Of a stretch of 64,000 nucleotides of DNA, positions 1 to 8,521 are shown piece after piece. How positions within the stretch are numbered: the stretch's first letter is position 1; each line of letters starts with the position of its first letter. Origin of the DNA: Pseudomonadota bacterium (lineage in GTDB: Bacteria > Chloroflexota > UBA6077 > JAJPHF01); NCBI GenBank assembly GCA_021325365.1, contig JAJPHF010000016.1:124001-188000 (forward strand), read 5' to 3'. The translations under genes and the position numbers were made by a program. Below the pieces are notes generated by a model. It did no database searches and was not told where the DNA came from. It worked only from the letters and a program-made list of their open reading frames with translations.

Positions 1-1
1 C

Positions 2-1012
2 CTCCGCGCGGCGGCCGGCCAGCTCCTCGCGCACGAGGGCCGCGCCCTGCGCCAGTGCCTCTAGCTTCGCGTAGGCCACGTCGGGCGCCAGGTGGCGCAG
101 CCCGCAGTCGGGGTTGAGCCACAGCCGCTCGGCGGGCACGATCTCCAGCCCCTGACGGATGCGCGCCGCGATCTCCGCCGGTGTCTCGACCCGGTCGTCC
201 TTCACGTCCACGACGCCCATCCCCAGCTCGAACTGGTTGGGGAACTCCTGGAACAGCACCAGGTCGTCGGTGCCCTTGCGCGCGAACTCCAGCAAGAGCT
301 GGTCTACCTGCACGGCCAGGATGCGCGGGAACAGGTAGCGGTAGCTGCCCTCCCACGACGGCTTGCCGTAGCGGTTGCCGTAGCAGATGTGCAGGCCCGT
401 GCGCGCGTCCACGCCCTCCAGCAGCGCGTTCCAGACGTCCACCATCCAGTCCAGGTCGTCCGGGAAGCCGCTCAGGTACGGCTCGTCCACCTGCAGGAAG
501 GTCGCCCCGTTCGCCACCAGCGTGCGCAGCTCGGCGTTCAGCACGCGCGCCAGGTCGCGGGCGAAGGCCCGCTCGTCGTGGTACCACTCGTCGCCGATCC
601 GCTTCGCCAGCGTGTGTGGCCCCGTGATGCAGAACTTCACCTCGTGGTCGGTGATGCGCCGCGCGAACAGGAACTCATCGCTCAGGCCCAACGGCGCCTG
701 CGGCAGCGCGTGGCGGGCGACGGCCTCGTAGTAGTCGAAGTAGTATGCCTTCTGGCGGCGGTCGATCTCCACGCCCGCCAGGCGCACCGCGAAGTGATCG
801 ACCATGTTGTCGCGGCGTAGCTCGCCGTCGGTGATGACGTCGATGCCGGCCAGCTCCTGGTCCTTCACCGCGGCCTTGATCGCCACGTCCTGAATCTGGT
901 GCAGCGTATCGGCGCTGATCCGCCGCTGGAAGTAGTCGGTGGCGATCCGCTCCAGCCACTCCGGCACCGAGTAGCTGCCGACCACCGCCGTCGGGAGAAG
1001 CTGCTGGTTCAT
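2..1012 (-). CDS. MetE-core methyltransferase homologue (cut by window edge)
   Basis: Cobalamin-independent methionine synthase C-terminal-like protein of about 340 residues. Read by eye from ATG at 1012, it starts MNQQLLPTAVVGSY and stays open to the window edge, so the 3' end is missing. The zinc site of the family is visible: His208 and Cys210 in LHICYGN and a Cys in NPDCGL near the end. It lacks the N-terminal half of full MetE, so it may move methyl groups between small molecules rather than make methionine from methyltetrahydrofolate; that is inference. It is the last of three such paralogues in 5.6 kb and lies downstream of the methyltransferase-like gene at 1090-2532 on the same strand. 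Confidence 0.85.
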   Translation of the reverse strand, partial: MNQQLLPTAVVGSYSVPEWLERIATDYFQRRISADTLHQIQDVAIKAAVKDQELAGIDVITDGELRRDNMVDHFAVRLAGVEIDRRQKAYYFDYYEAVARHALPQAPLGLSDEFLFARRITDHEVKFCITGPHTLAKRIGDEWYHDERAFARDLARVLNAELRTLVANGATFLQVDEPYLSGFPDDLDWMVDVWNALLEGVDARTGLHICYGNRYGKPSWEGSYRYLFPRILAVQVDQLLLEFARKGTDDLVLFQEFPNQFELGMGVVDVKDDRVETPAEIAARIRQGLEIVPAERLWLNPDCGLRHLAPDVAYAKLEALAQGAALVREELAGRRAE

Positions 1013-1089
1013 CGTCGTGCCTTGCCTTTCGTGGCGCCGGTCCGTCCCACCGGAGCGGGAGTTCGGCGGCCTCCCGCAGAGCTTCATGC

Positions 1090-2532
1090 CTAATCTCGCT
1101 GGCTAGTAGTCAAGACGGCCGTATTCGACTTCGCGCGGTAGCGCGCGAACGGCTCGATGTTCACCGTGTAGCCGAGGTGCGCGCCGACCAGGCGGAAGAG
1201 CGGCCCGTTCAGCCAGTTCACGATCGAGCCATCCATCTTGCCCGGGCCGCGGAAGGTGCCCCTGTACTGCTCCAGGTCGGTCACGAACAGGTCCTGCACC
1301 TGGAACATGCCCCGGGGGTGCAGCAGTGGTAGCGTGTTCACGAAGCTCTGCAGCGCGACCGTGGGCAGGTGCAGCCGCACGTCGCCCGGATAATCGCGCA
1401 GCAGGTCGCCGAGCCGCACCCCGCTCACCCCCGGCGCCACGCGGTAGCCCTCCGGGTCCTCTAGGAGCACGTACCGCTGCTCCAGGCGCAGGGCGTCCCA
1501 CACGGCGGCCCAGAAGCCCACCCCCGTCGCCACCTCATCGAAGTACTCGGGGCCGATACGCAGGAACCGCTGGATCGTCGACGGCAGCTCCGCGCGCTCC
1601 AGGCTGTAGCGGTCGCCAATCGCCTCCACCGCCGCCTGCGGCAGGTAGGCGCGCACCTGCACCTCGTACACGCGCCCATCGCGCCGCGCGATCTCGTCGG
1701 CGGGCAAGTTGTCGTACAGGTTGCACGAGTGGATGAACAGCACCTTGTAGCGCAGGAACGACAGCGCGTGCAGCGGGTCGGCGGCGTCGACGTTCAGGCA
1801 GCTCACCTGCTGGTCGTACTCGGCCACGTTGCGGCGGGCCGCGTGCAGCACGTCGTGCGAGTAGTCGGACATCAGGTAGCGTACGCGCCGCAGGTAGTCG
1901 CGGCCGCGCTCGGCACACAGGTCGCGGAAGGTGTCGAGCCAGACGCGCGCCTGCTGACCGCCGCCGACGCCCAGCTCCAGCACGTAGATCTCCTCGGGCA
2001 CCAGGCTGCGGCGGTCGAGGTCGTCGAGCGTGTCGAGGAATGCGGTGAGCCGGTCGCGCCAGAACGCCGGGTTGGTCCCATCGGACACCCCGCCCGGCAG
2101 CGCCGCCAGGAAGCCCTTTTGGAACACGTGCTCCCACGCCGAGAGGTGCTGCCAGAACGTGCGGTTAAAGGCCCATATGACGCTCTGGCTGGGCCGACAA
2201 AACTCCTCCAGCACCAGCGGCGCCTCGTCGGCCGCGCCGGCCCCGGCGAGATACGCCAACCCTCGCCGTAGCGCCGCCGCCACGTCCTCGTCCTGCAGGC
2301 GGCGCACGTCGATCGCCAGCTCGTGCGCCGCGTCGGCGCTGCCGTCGGGCAGGAAGTAGCGGCGGGGCTCGATCGGCGGCCGGAAGTTCTTCCGGTACTG
2401 CACCCAGTCGAGGGGCACCGCCAGCCGGCCGGGATCGACGGCCGACTGCTCGACGGCCTGGCACAGCGCGGACAGCAGCGGTCCCGCGTCGACCGCCTGG
2501 TGGTTCTTGAGGTAGTTGAGCTGCAGGAGCAT
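1090..2532 (-). CDS. SAM-dependent methyltransferase-like protein (MidA-like)
   Basis: A 480-residue protein with a Rossmann methyltransferase motif I, LELGVGGGQQA, near residue 190, followed by an acidic strand end (YLMSDYS). The general shape, a long N-terminal segment and then a class I fold with insertions, recalls the MidA/COG1565 group of putative protein arginine methyltransferases, but similarity is judged only from the motif and layout. The ATG at 2532 has a GGGGA-type ribosome site upstream. It ends 77 bases before the MetE-core gene at 1012 and points the same way, so they may be co-transcribed. It is divergent from the cupin gene at 2680. The substrate cannot be told from sequence. 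Confidence 0.6.
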   Translation of the reverse strand: MLLQLNYLKNHQAVDAGPLLSALCQAVEQSAVDPGRLAVPLDWVQYRKNFRPPIEPRRYFLPDGSADAAHELAIDVRRLQDEDVAAALRRGLAYLAGAGAADEAPLVLEEFCRPSQSVIWAFNRTFWQHLSAWEHVFQKGFLAALPGGVSDGTNPAFWRDRLTAFLDTLDDLDRRSLVPEEIYVLELGVGGGQQARVWLDTFRDLCAERGRDYLRRVRYLMSDYSHDVLHAARRNVAEYDQQVSCLNVDAADPLHALSFLRYKVLFIHSCNLYDNLPADEIARRDGRVYEVQVRAYLPQAAVEAIGDRYSLERAELPSTIQRFLRIGPEYFDEVATGVGFWAAVWDALRLEQRYVLLEDPEGYRVAPGVSGVRLGDLLRDYPGDVRLHLPTVALQSFVNTLPLLHPRGMFQVQDLFVTDLEQYRGTFRGPGKMDGSIVNWLNGPLFRLVGAHLGYTVNIEPFARYRAKSNTAVLTTSQRD

Positions 2533-2679
2533 GACGGTCCCCGCCGCGCGCCCTGGCTATCTGCTCAGATCATACCGGAAGCTGCGCCGGCCGACACGGT
2601 GGTTGCCAGCCCGCGGCGTCCGGTACACCATAGGACATAGCAGCCTGCTGGGCCAGTGCGGCGGAGAGGAGCGGTAATC

Positions 2680-3282
2680 GTGGCAGATTCGAACGGGCAC
2701 GCGAAGCGCGCGAACTCGCGGCTGATGGACCCCGACGCTTACTTCAAGCGAATGGTGCCGCCCGACACGCGGCCGGGCGTGTGGCGCTGGGACGACGTGC
2801 TGAGCATGCTCGACGAGATGGACAAGCACCCGAAGCGCTACCCGGCCTACCGGCGCTTCGCCGCGCTGGTGAACACCGACTTCGACGGGGCGCCGGGCGC
2901 CTCCCCGGCGATCTTCATGGGCGTGCAACGCATCCACCCGGGCGAGCACGTCCCCGCCCACCGCCACAACTCGGTGGCGATCTACTACTGGATCCAGGGC
3001 AGCGGCAGAGCCGTCGTCGGCGGCGAGGAGGTCCGCTTCAAGGCGGGCGACTTCTTCTCTTGCCCCGCCTGGCACGCGCACGAGTTCTTCAACGACGGCG
3101 ACGAGGACATGATCATGATCGCCGTCCACGACCTGCCGCTCCTGGCGCAGATGCGCGCCCTCTTCTGGCAGGAGCCGCTGGGCGAGGAGCACACCCAGCA
3201 CGTCGTCCGCGAACAGGCCCACTCCTGGAACCCCAACGAGGACAAGCAGCTCGTCGAGAGCCTGCCCGACATCGTGAGCTAG
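2680..3282 (+). CDS. cupin-domain protein, gentisate dioxygenase-like
   Basis: A single-domain cupin of 200 residues. The first cupin motif reads PGEHVPAHRHNS (His94, His96) and the second strand carries PAWHAHEFF (His132, His134), enough to bind one Fe or Mn. The layout resembles the N-terminal half of gentisate 1,2-dioxygenase-type cupins, so ring cleavage or another small-molecule oxidation is possible; a binding or regulatory role is not excluded. I chose GTG 2680 because GGAGAGGAG at 2663-2671 sits 8 bases ahead. The longer in-frame GTG at 2656 would place this ribosome site inside the gene. A long hairpin follows the stop. Confidence 0.7.
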   Translation: MADSNGHAKRANSRLMDPDAYFKRMVPPDTRPGVWRWDDVLSMLDEMDKHPKRYPAYRRFAALVNTDFDGAPGASPAIFMGVQRIHPGEHVPAHRHNSVAIYYWIQGSGRAVVGGEEVRFKAGDFFSCPAWHAHEFFNDGDEDMIMIAVHDLPLLAQMRALFWQEPLGEEHTQHVVREQAHSWNPNEDKQLVESLPDIVS

Positions 3283-3287
3283 AGTCG

Positions 3288-3330
3288 GGGCAGGAACGGG
3301 GTGCGGTGCAGCCGCACCCCGTTCCTGTCC
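3288..3330. terminator. long hairpin between convergent genes
   Basis: Nineteen-base-pair stem (3288-3306 with 3312-3330, one G-U pair) and a five-base loop, seven bases before the end of the convergent MetE-core gene. The plus-strand side is followed by a weak T-rich stretch (CTTTATTG), so it probably ends the cupin transcript and may also act on the other strand. Confidence 0.65.
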
Positions 3331-3337
3331 AACGACT

Positions 3338-4444
3338 TTATTGCCAGACTTCCTTCGCCACGCGGCCGAGCGTCTCCAGCTTGGCGCGCTGCACCTCGGG
3401 CGTGATCAGGTTGCCCGGCAGCGTCGAGGCGAAGCCGCACTGCGGGCTGAGCGCCAGCCGCTCCAGCGGCACGTACCGCGCCGCCTCGGCGATGCGCTGG
3501 CGCAGCTCGGCGTCGCTCTCCAGCTCGGGCTCCTTCGTGGTGATGAGGCCGAGCACGACCGTCTTGTCCGGGGGCACGAAGCGCAGCGGCGCGAAGCTGC
3601 CGGCGCGCGGCGTGTCGTACTCCAGCAGCAGCCGCTGCACCTTTAGGTCGTTGAAGAGCTGCTCCGCGATCGGGTCGTAGCCGCCCTCCACCGACCACAT
3701 GCTGCGGTGGTTGCCGCGGCAGAGGTGCAGGCCGAACGTCACGTCGGGAAAGCCGGCGATCAGCCGGTTGTCGAAGTCGATCATCTCCCCGAGCCAGGTG
3801 CCCGTGTCGATCCCCAGGCGGCGGAAGTTCTCCAGCCCCTCCTCGCTCACCAGGTGCGTGTAGCGCGGCGCGTCGAGCTGGATGTACCGCACGCCCGCCG
3901 CCGCGAGCTGCTCGACGAGCTGCCGCGTCAGGCGCAGCGCGTCCTCCATGTACTCGCCGCGGTCGGGATACGCCTGGTCGGAGATGCCCGGCACGTAGAG
4001 CACGCTGGCGTAGCTCAGGCTGGGCAGCGTCGCCTTGAAGGCGCGCGTCGTGTGCTGGGCCAGGAACTCGGCCTCGCGCAGCGGCAGGTTCTGCTTCGGC
4101 CCCAGGCGGCCGGTCACGGCGGGCAGCAGCGGCAGCTCGCGGCTCGGCTGCTCGCCCGCGGTGAAGATCGCCGGCGCGGGCACGGCCGGGTTGTAGCCGG
4201 CCAGGCTGGCCGTGAGCGGGTCGAACCAGAACTTACGGCGCATCTCGCCATCGGCGATCACGTCGACGTCGCACGCTTCCTGCAGGCGAATCGCCTCCAA
4301 CACCGCGCGGTCCTCGACCTCGCGTAGCTGCGCGTCGCCGAGCTGGCCGGCGTCGTGCTGCTCGACCGCCTCTTTCAGGTAGTCGGGCCGCAGCAGGCTG
4401 CCGATGACCTCACTGCGATAGCGCGTGGCAACCGGAGCGCTCAT
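3338..4444 (-). CDS. MetE-core methyltransferase homologue
   Basis: A 368-residue protein of the cobalamin-independent methionine synthase (UROD/MetE-like) fold. The four zinc ligands of the family can be placed at His240 and Cys242 (GLHLCRGN), Glu275 (LLLEYDTP) and Cys336 (SPQCGFAS). The N-terminal ADGEMRR element near residue 65 recurs in the other two paralogues here. At half the length of MetE it has only the catalytic barrel. It follows the 386-residue paralogue with a 15-base gap, so the two are almost certainly one operon. Methyl transfer to a thiol is the known family chemistry; donor and acceptor are unknown. Confidence 0.85.
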   Translation of the reverse strand: MSAPVATRYRSEVIGSLLRPDYLKEAVEQHDAGQLGDAQLREVEDRAVLEAIRLQEACDVDVIADGEMRRKFWFDPLTASLAGYNPAVPAPAIFTAGEQPSRELPLLPAVTGRLGPKQNLPLREAEFLAQHTTRAFKATLPSLSYASVLYVPGISDQAYPDRGEYMEDALRLTRQLVEQLAAAGVRYIQLDAPRYTHLVSEEGLENFRRLGIDTGTWLGEMIDFDNRLIAGFPDVTFGLHLCRGNHRSMWSVEGGYDPIAEQLFNDLKVQRLLLEYDTPRAGSFAPLRFVPPDKTVVLGLITTKEPELESDAELRQRIAEAARYVPLERLALSPQCGFASTLPGNLITPEVQRAKLETLGRVAKEVWQ

Positions 4445-4459
4445 GGTCGTACCTCCCTG

Positions 4460-5620
4460 CTAGCTCCACAGCTCCTTGGACGCCAGGCGCGCGCCCTCGG
4501 CCAGCGACTCGAACTTGCCCCAGACGATCGACGCGTGCCCCACGCGCTCGCCCAGCCCGCAGTCCGTGCCCGCGATGACGTTCTCGCGGCCCACCAGCTT
4601 GGCGAAGCTCACCAGCCGCTGGGCGACCAGCTCGGGGTGCTCGACGAAGTCGCTACAGTGACTCACCACACCGGGGATCAGGATCTTCCCCTCGGGCAGC
4701 TTCACGTCCTCCCACAGCCGCCACTCGTGCTCGTGGCGCGGGTTCGACGCCTCGATCGAGTACGCCTGGGCGGGCACGCTGAGCACCAGGTCTACGATGT
4801 CGCGCAGCGGGATGTCGTACTTGTGCGGCCCGTGGTAGCTGCCCCAGCAGACGTGCAGGCGGACCTGCTCGGGCGGGATGCCGCGCAGCGCGTGGTTCAG
4901 CGCCTCGATCCGCACCTGGGCGTACTTGCGGTACTCCGGCACCGTCATGTCGGGGTAGATCTGCCAGGCGTCAGGCAGGTCGGGGTCGTCGATCTGGAGG
5001 ATGAAGCCCGCGTCGGCGATCGCCTGGTACTCCTCGTGCATGGCGTCGGCGATGGCGTAGAGGTATGCCTCGTCGCTCGGGTAGTACTCGTTGCGCAGCC
5101 AGTGCTCGATGGTTCCCGGCGCCACGGCCGGCAGGAAAGCGTCGGCCACCTGCACGCCCTGGAGCGCGGCCTTGAAGTTCGCGATGTCGGCCTGAATCGC
5201 CTGCTGACCGATGTACTTTAGCGGCCCGGTGCAGATGACCTGGCGCCGGCTCGGCCCGACGCCCACCCAGCCGGGGCGCGTCTCGAAGTACTCGCGGAAC
5301 TCCAACAGGTCGCGGCCGCAGATGCTGTGCGGGGTCGGCTCCTGGCCGGGCGCGTACTCGCGCACCTCGTAGCCGCCGATACGCTCGCGGGCGTAGTTCG
5401 TGAAGTTGCTCTTGCTCAGCTCGCCGTCGTTGACGACGTCGATGCCCGTCTCGACCTGCTTGCGCACGACCTCCTTCACGGCCTCCTGAATGCGGCGGCT
5501 CAGCGCCTGCTCGTCCACCGGCTGGCCGGCGCTCTTCGCGTTCACCATCTCCTTTAGATCCGGCGGCCGCGGCAGGCTCCCGGCGTGCGTCGTCAGTATG
5601 CGGTCCGTGCTGCGCTTCAC
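4460..5620 (-). CDS. MetE-core methyltransferase homologue
   Basis: A 386-residue MetE-core protein. Ligands by alignment to the family are His256 and Cys258 (RLHVCWGS), Glu290 (SIEASNPR) and Cys354 (GTDCGLGE). The N terminus RILTTHAGSLPRP is the usual start of this subfamily. I set the start at GTG 5620, where a strong GGAGGAGAG site lies a few bases upstream; an ATG 63 bases further out has no such site. It is the first gene of a two-gene operon with 3338-4444 and is divergent from the binding-protein gene at 5765. The ligands are intact, so a zinc-dependent thiol methyltransferase is likely; the natural substrate is unknown. Confidence 0.85.
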   Translation of the reverse strand: MKRSTDRILTTHAGSLPRPPDLKEMVNAKSAGQPVDEQALSRRIQEAVKEVVRKQVETGIDVVNDGELSKSNFTNYARERIGGYEVREYAPGQEPTPHSICGRDLLEFREYFETRPGWVGVGPSRRQVICTGPLKYIGQQAIQADIANFKAALQGVQVADAFLPAVAPGTIEHWLRNEYYPSDEAYLYAIADAMHEEYQAIADAGFILQIDDPDLPDAWQIYPDMTVPEYRKYAQVRIEALNHALRGIPPEQVRLHVCWGSYHGPHKYDIPLRDIVDLVLSVPAQAYSIEASNPRHEHEWRLWEDVKLPEGKILIPGVVSHCSDFVEHPELVAQRLVSFAKLVGRENVIAGTDCGLGERVGHASIVWGKFESLAEGARLASKELWS

Positions 5621-5764
5621 CTGATCTCTCCTCCACCCGCTAACGGTAGCGAGATTGTGACGCCGCGCCGCCTCCCCACGCAAGCCGCCGCGCCGAATCG
5701 GCTATCCTTGCAGGTACGCGACCCGCGAAGACCATGTGCAGCCCGATGGGTGGCTGGAGGGACC

Positions 5765-6889
5765 ATGCGCGACTGGCGTGCCCTTCTCCTCGGAGTTTTC
5801 CTGCTTGGGGCCTGTCAGGCCCCGGCGGCCTCGCCGCCCAGCGGCGGCGCCGTGCCGGCCGCACCGCCCCCCGCGGCGCAGGCGCCCACCAGCTCCGCCG
5901 GAACCGCGCCCACCAGCGGGGCGGCCGCTCCCGCATCGCTGGAGACGGTGCGCGTCGGCACGGTCAACAGCGCCAGCGACGCCGTGTTCTACTGGGAGCA
6001 GGAGCACGGTTACCTGCGCGAGCAGGGCCTCGACCTGGAGGCCACGCCGTTCAACGGCGCGCAGCTCATGATCGCGCCGCTGGGCGCCGACCAGCTCGAC
6101 GTCGGCGGCGGCGGCCCGGGTCCCGGCCTGTTCAACGCCATCCTGCGCGGCGTCAACGTCCGCATCGTCGCCGATCGCTCGCGCGCCGCGCCGGGCACCC
6201 GCTTCAACTGCCTCTCCGTGCGGAAGCCCCTGCTCGACAGCGGCCAGGTGCGGAGCTTCGCCGACCTGCGGGGCCGTGTCTTCGCCGAGAACGTGCCGGG
6301 CGTGCTCACCACGTCGCTCGTCGAGCGCGAGATGCAGAAGGCGGGCTACAGCTTGCAGGACGTGACGAGCGTGACGATGGGCTTCCCGGACATGGTCACC
6401 GGCATGGCGAACGACGCCGTCGATTTCGGCGTGCTCACCGAGCCGTACATCACGCTGAGCGAGCAGCGCGGCGTCGCACAGTGCTGGAAGCCGACCAGCG
6501 AGATGGGGCCGAACTTCCAGATCGCCGTGATCCTCTACGGCCCGACCTTCGCGGAGCAGCGCGCCGACGTCGCCCGCCGCTTCATGCTGGCCCACCTGCG
6601 GGCGCTGCGCGACTACCACCGCGCCTTTTTCGGCGACGGCGAGAACCGCCCGGAGTTCGTGCGGCTGATGGGCCGCGTGAGCGGCGTGACCGACCTGGAC
6701 CTGCTGGAACGCATGGAGCCGACCTGGGCCGACCCCAACGGCAGCGTGAACGTCGACAGCCTGGCGGACGTGCAACGCTGGTACATCGGGCGCGGCGAGC
6801 AGACCGGCGAGGTCGATTTCAGCCGCGTCGTGGACATGAGCTTCGTGGACTACGCCGTCGAGCGCCTGGGCCGCGCGCCCGGCACCTGA
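5765..6889 (+). CDS. NMT1/SsuA-type substrate-binding lipoprotein
   Basis: A 374-residue solute-binding protein. It has a signal peptide with a lipobox (LLGAC, Cys18), then a linker rich in Pro, Ala and Ser, then the periplasmic binding fold. Family features include the opening strand RVGTVNSASDAVFYW, a DLRGRVFAEN segment and a C-terminal FVDYAVERLG. ATG 5765 follows GGAGGGACC. Relatives bind thiamine precursors, sulfonates, nitrate or aromatic acids for an ABC importer, but no permease or ATPase lies near. It ends in the same VDYA-LG motif as the proteins at 8522 and 15688, so the three are paralogues. The ligand cannot be inferred. Confidence 0.85.
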   Translation: MRDWRALLLGVFLLGACQAPAASPPSGGAVPAAPPPAAQAPTSSAGTAPTSGAAAPASLETVRVGTVNSASDAVFYWEQEHGYLREQGLDLEATPFNGAQLMIAPLGADQLDVGGGGPGPGLFNAILRGVNVRIVADRSRAAPGTRFNCLSVRKPLLDSGQVRSFADLRGRVFAENVPGVLTTSLVEREMQKAGYSLQDVTSVTMGFPDMVTGMANDAVDFGVLTEPYITLSEQRGVAQCWKPTSEMGPNFQIAVILYGPTFAEQRADVARRFMLAHLRALRDYHRAFFGDGENRPEFVRLMGRVSGVTDLDLLERMEPTWADPNGSVNVDSLADVQRWYIGRGEQTGEVDFSRVVDMSFVDYAVERLGRAPGT

Positions 6890-7008
6890 GCGCGCCCCAC
6901 AGCTCCCTGGTCCGTAGCGCGGGGTGCTTGTCGCCCGCGGCGGCCCGCAGGCCGCCACTCCGGTGCAGCCAGCGGCTCAATGGCTGGGGCAACCGCTCTC
7001 AGCGCGCC

Positions 7009-8457
7009 TCACGGTCCGCCGGCCCGCGCCCGGAGCAAGGCCAGCGACTCCGCCGCCTCGCGGCTCACCTGCTCGGGGTCGAGCGCGACGAACTGGCCGC
7101 CGCGCTTCAGGATGCGCCCGTCCACGATCACCGTGTCCACGTTGTGCGGCTCGGCCGCGTGGACGAGCGCGTTCGGCACGTCCACGACCGGCGCGATGTT
7201 CAGGTCCAGCGTGCGGACGAGGATAATGTCGGCACGCTTGCCCGGCGTCAGCGACCCGACCCTGTCGTCCAGCCCGAGGTCGCGCGCCCCGTCGATGGTG
7301 GCTAGCTCCAGCGCCCGCCGCGGCGGCAGGGCGAGCGCGTCGTTCGCTCGCGCGTGCGCCAGGTCCACGACCGTCCGCATGGTGGCGAACATATCGGCGT
7401 TGGCCGAGATCGCGGTCGTATCGATCGACAGGCTGGTCAGCACCCCAGCGGCGAGCATGTCGAGGATCGGCGGAAAGCCGAGCAGGGTGCGCAGCTCGGT
7501 CATTGGACTGGAGCTGAGGTGCGTGCCCGCGGCCGCCATCGCGTCGCGGTCGGCCTCGGTCAGCGCGAGCCCGTGGACGAACTGCACGTCCGGCCCCAGG
7601 AGTCCGTCGCGGGCGAACGCCTCGCCGTAGCCGGCCTGCGTGGCGTGCATGGTGATCGGCAGCCCGAGGTTGCGGGCGGTCTCCCACTCCCGGCGCAGCA
7701 CGTCTGGGTCCGCCGTGTTCAGCGTGCCGAAGGCGCTCGACCCGCGCGACGCCACGCCGAGCGTGAGCAGGCCGTCGCCGCCCGTGCTGAAGTACTGCTG
7801 CCGCACTCGCGCCAGGTCGACCAGGTCCATCGGCTGGTCGGGCGCGATGCCCTGCGGCGTGCCGTAGGAGTAGCGCGCGCGCAGCCCCACCTCGTGGTGC
7901 GCGCGCAGCTCGGCGTCCGCCCATTGCGGCCCGCGCACGTTGTGCGACCAATTGTGGACCGTGGTGATGCCCGAGAACAGCGCCTCGGCCAGCCCCAGGC
8001 GCACGCCGCGATAGGCGTCCTCCGGTGTGGCGACGCGCCCCAGGCGCAGCGCCACCGGGAAGTACCCCAGGTCCGGCCCCTCCCCGACCACGCCCCGATA
8101 CGGGCTGTTCCACAGGTGCCAGTGCGTGTCCACGAGCCCCGGCAGCGCGATCAGGCCGCGGCCGTCGATGACCTCGGCGCCGGGCGCGTCCAGGTCCGGG
8201 CCGACCGCGCGGATCTCGCCGTTCCGCACGTGTACGTCGCCGCGCTCGAAGTCGCCGAGCGCCGGGTCCAGCGTCAGCACGTAGGCGTTGCGGATCACGA
8301 ACTGGCGGCGGCCGGGCAGCTGCGCCTCCCCGCCGGCCAGCGCCCGGCGCGAGGCCGCCGCGCGCGCCGGGCGGGTGCCGCCCGCCAGCCCGAGGGCGCT
8401 CGCGGCCGCCGCGGCGCCCAGCAGGCCGCGCCGACTGATCCTAGGCTGTCGGCTCAT
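7009..8457 (-). CDS. Tat-exported amidohydrolase (TrzN/AtzA/chlorohydrolase-like)
   Basis: A 482-residue metal-dependent hydrolase. The N terminus carries a twin-arginine signal (ISRRGLLG, residues 7-14) followed by an Ala-rich core, so it is exported folded. The amidohydrolase-1 barrel shows VDTHWHLW (His112, His114), MHATQ, FVHGLAL and a late Asp in SLSIDTTAIS, the pattern of single-metal deaminases and chlorohydrolases. ATG 8457 is the start because the signal follows directly; sequence upstream is out of character. It is last of an operon 9663-8522-7009 on the minus strand. Deamination or dechlorination of a ring, or hydrolysis of a cyclic amide, is possible. Confidence 0.8.
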   Translation of the reverse strand: MSRQPRISRRGLLGAAAAASALGLAGGTRPARAAASRRALAGGEAQLPGRRQFVIRNAYVLTLDPALGDFERGDVHVRNGEIRAVGPDLDAPGAEVIDGRGLIALPGLVDTHWHLWNSPYRGVVGEGPDLGYFPVALRLGRVATPEDAYRGVRLGLAEALFSGITTVHNWSHNVRGPQWADAELRAHHEVGLRARYSYGTPQGIAPDQPMDLVDLARVRQQYFSTGGDGLLTLGVASRGSSAFGTLNTADPDVLRREWETARNLGLPITMHATQAGYGEAFARDGLLGPDVQFVHGLALTEADRDAMAAAGTHLSSSPMTELRTLLGFPPILDMLAAGVLTSLSIDTTAISANADMFATMRTVVDLAHARANDALALPPRRALELATIDGARDLGLDDRVGSLTPGKRADIILVRTLDLNIAPVVDVPNALVHAAEPHNVDTVIVDGRILKRGGQFVALDPEQVSREAAESLALLRARAGGP

Positions 8458-8521
8458 CGTAGGCTTCCCTCGTCGCGCGGTGTGGTATCGCTCGGCCCGA
8501 CCACAGGCCCCCTCGGCCCGC

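Noticed and set aside
92..820. 242-codon plus-strand frame opposite the first MetE-core gene
   Set aside because: It mirrors the minus-strand gene in a high-GC genome, is Val/Arg/Gln-rich and has no domain.
5702..6958. 418-codon minus-strand frame opposite the binding-protein gene
   Set aside because: Shadow of the real lipoprotein gene; composition is typical of antisense frames and no ribosome site is present.
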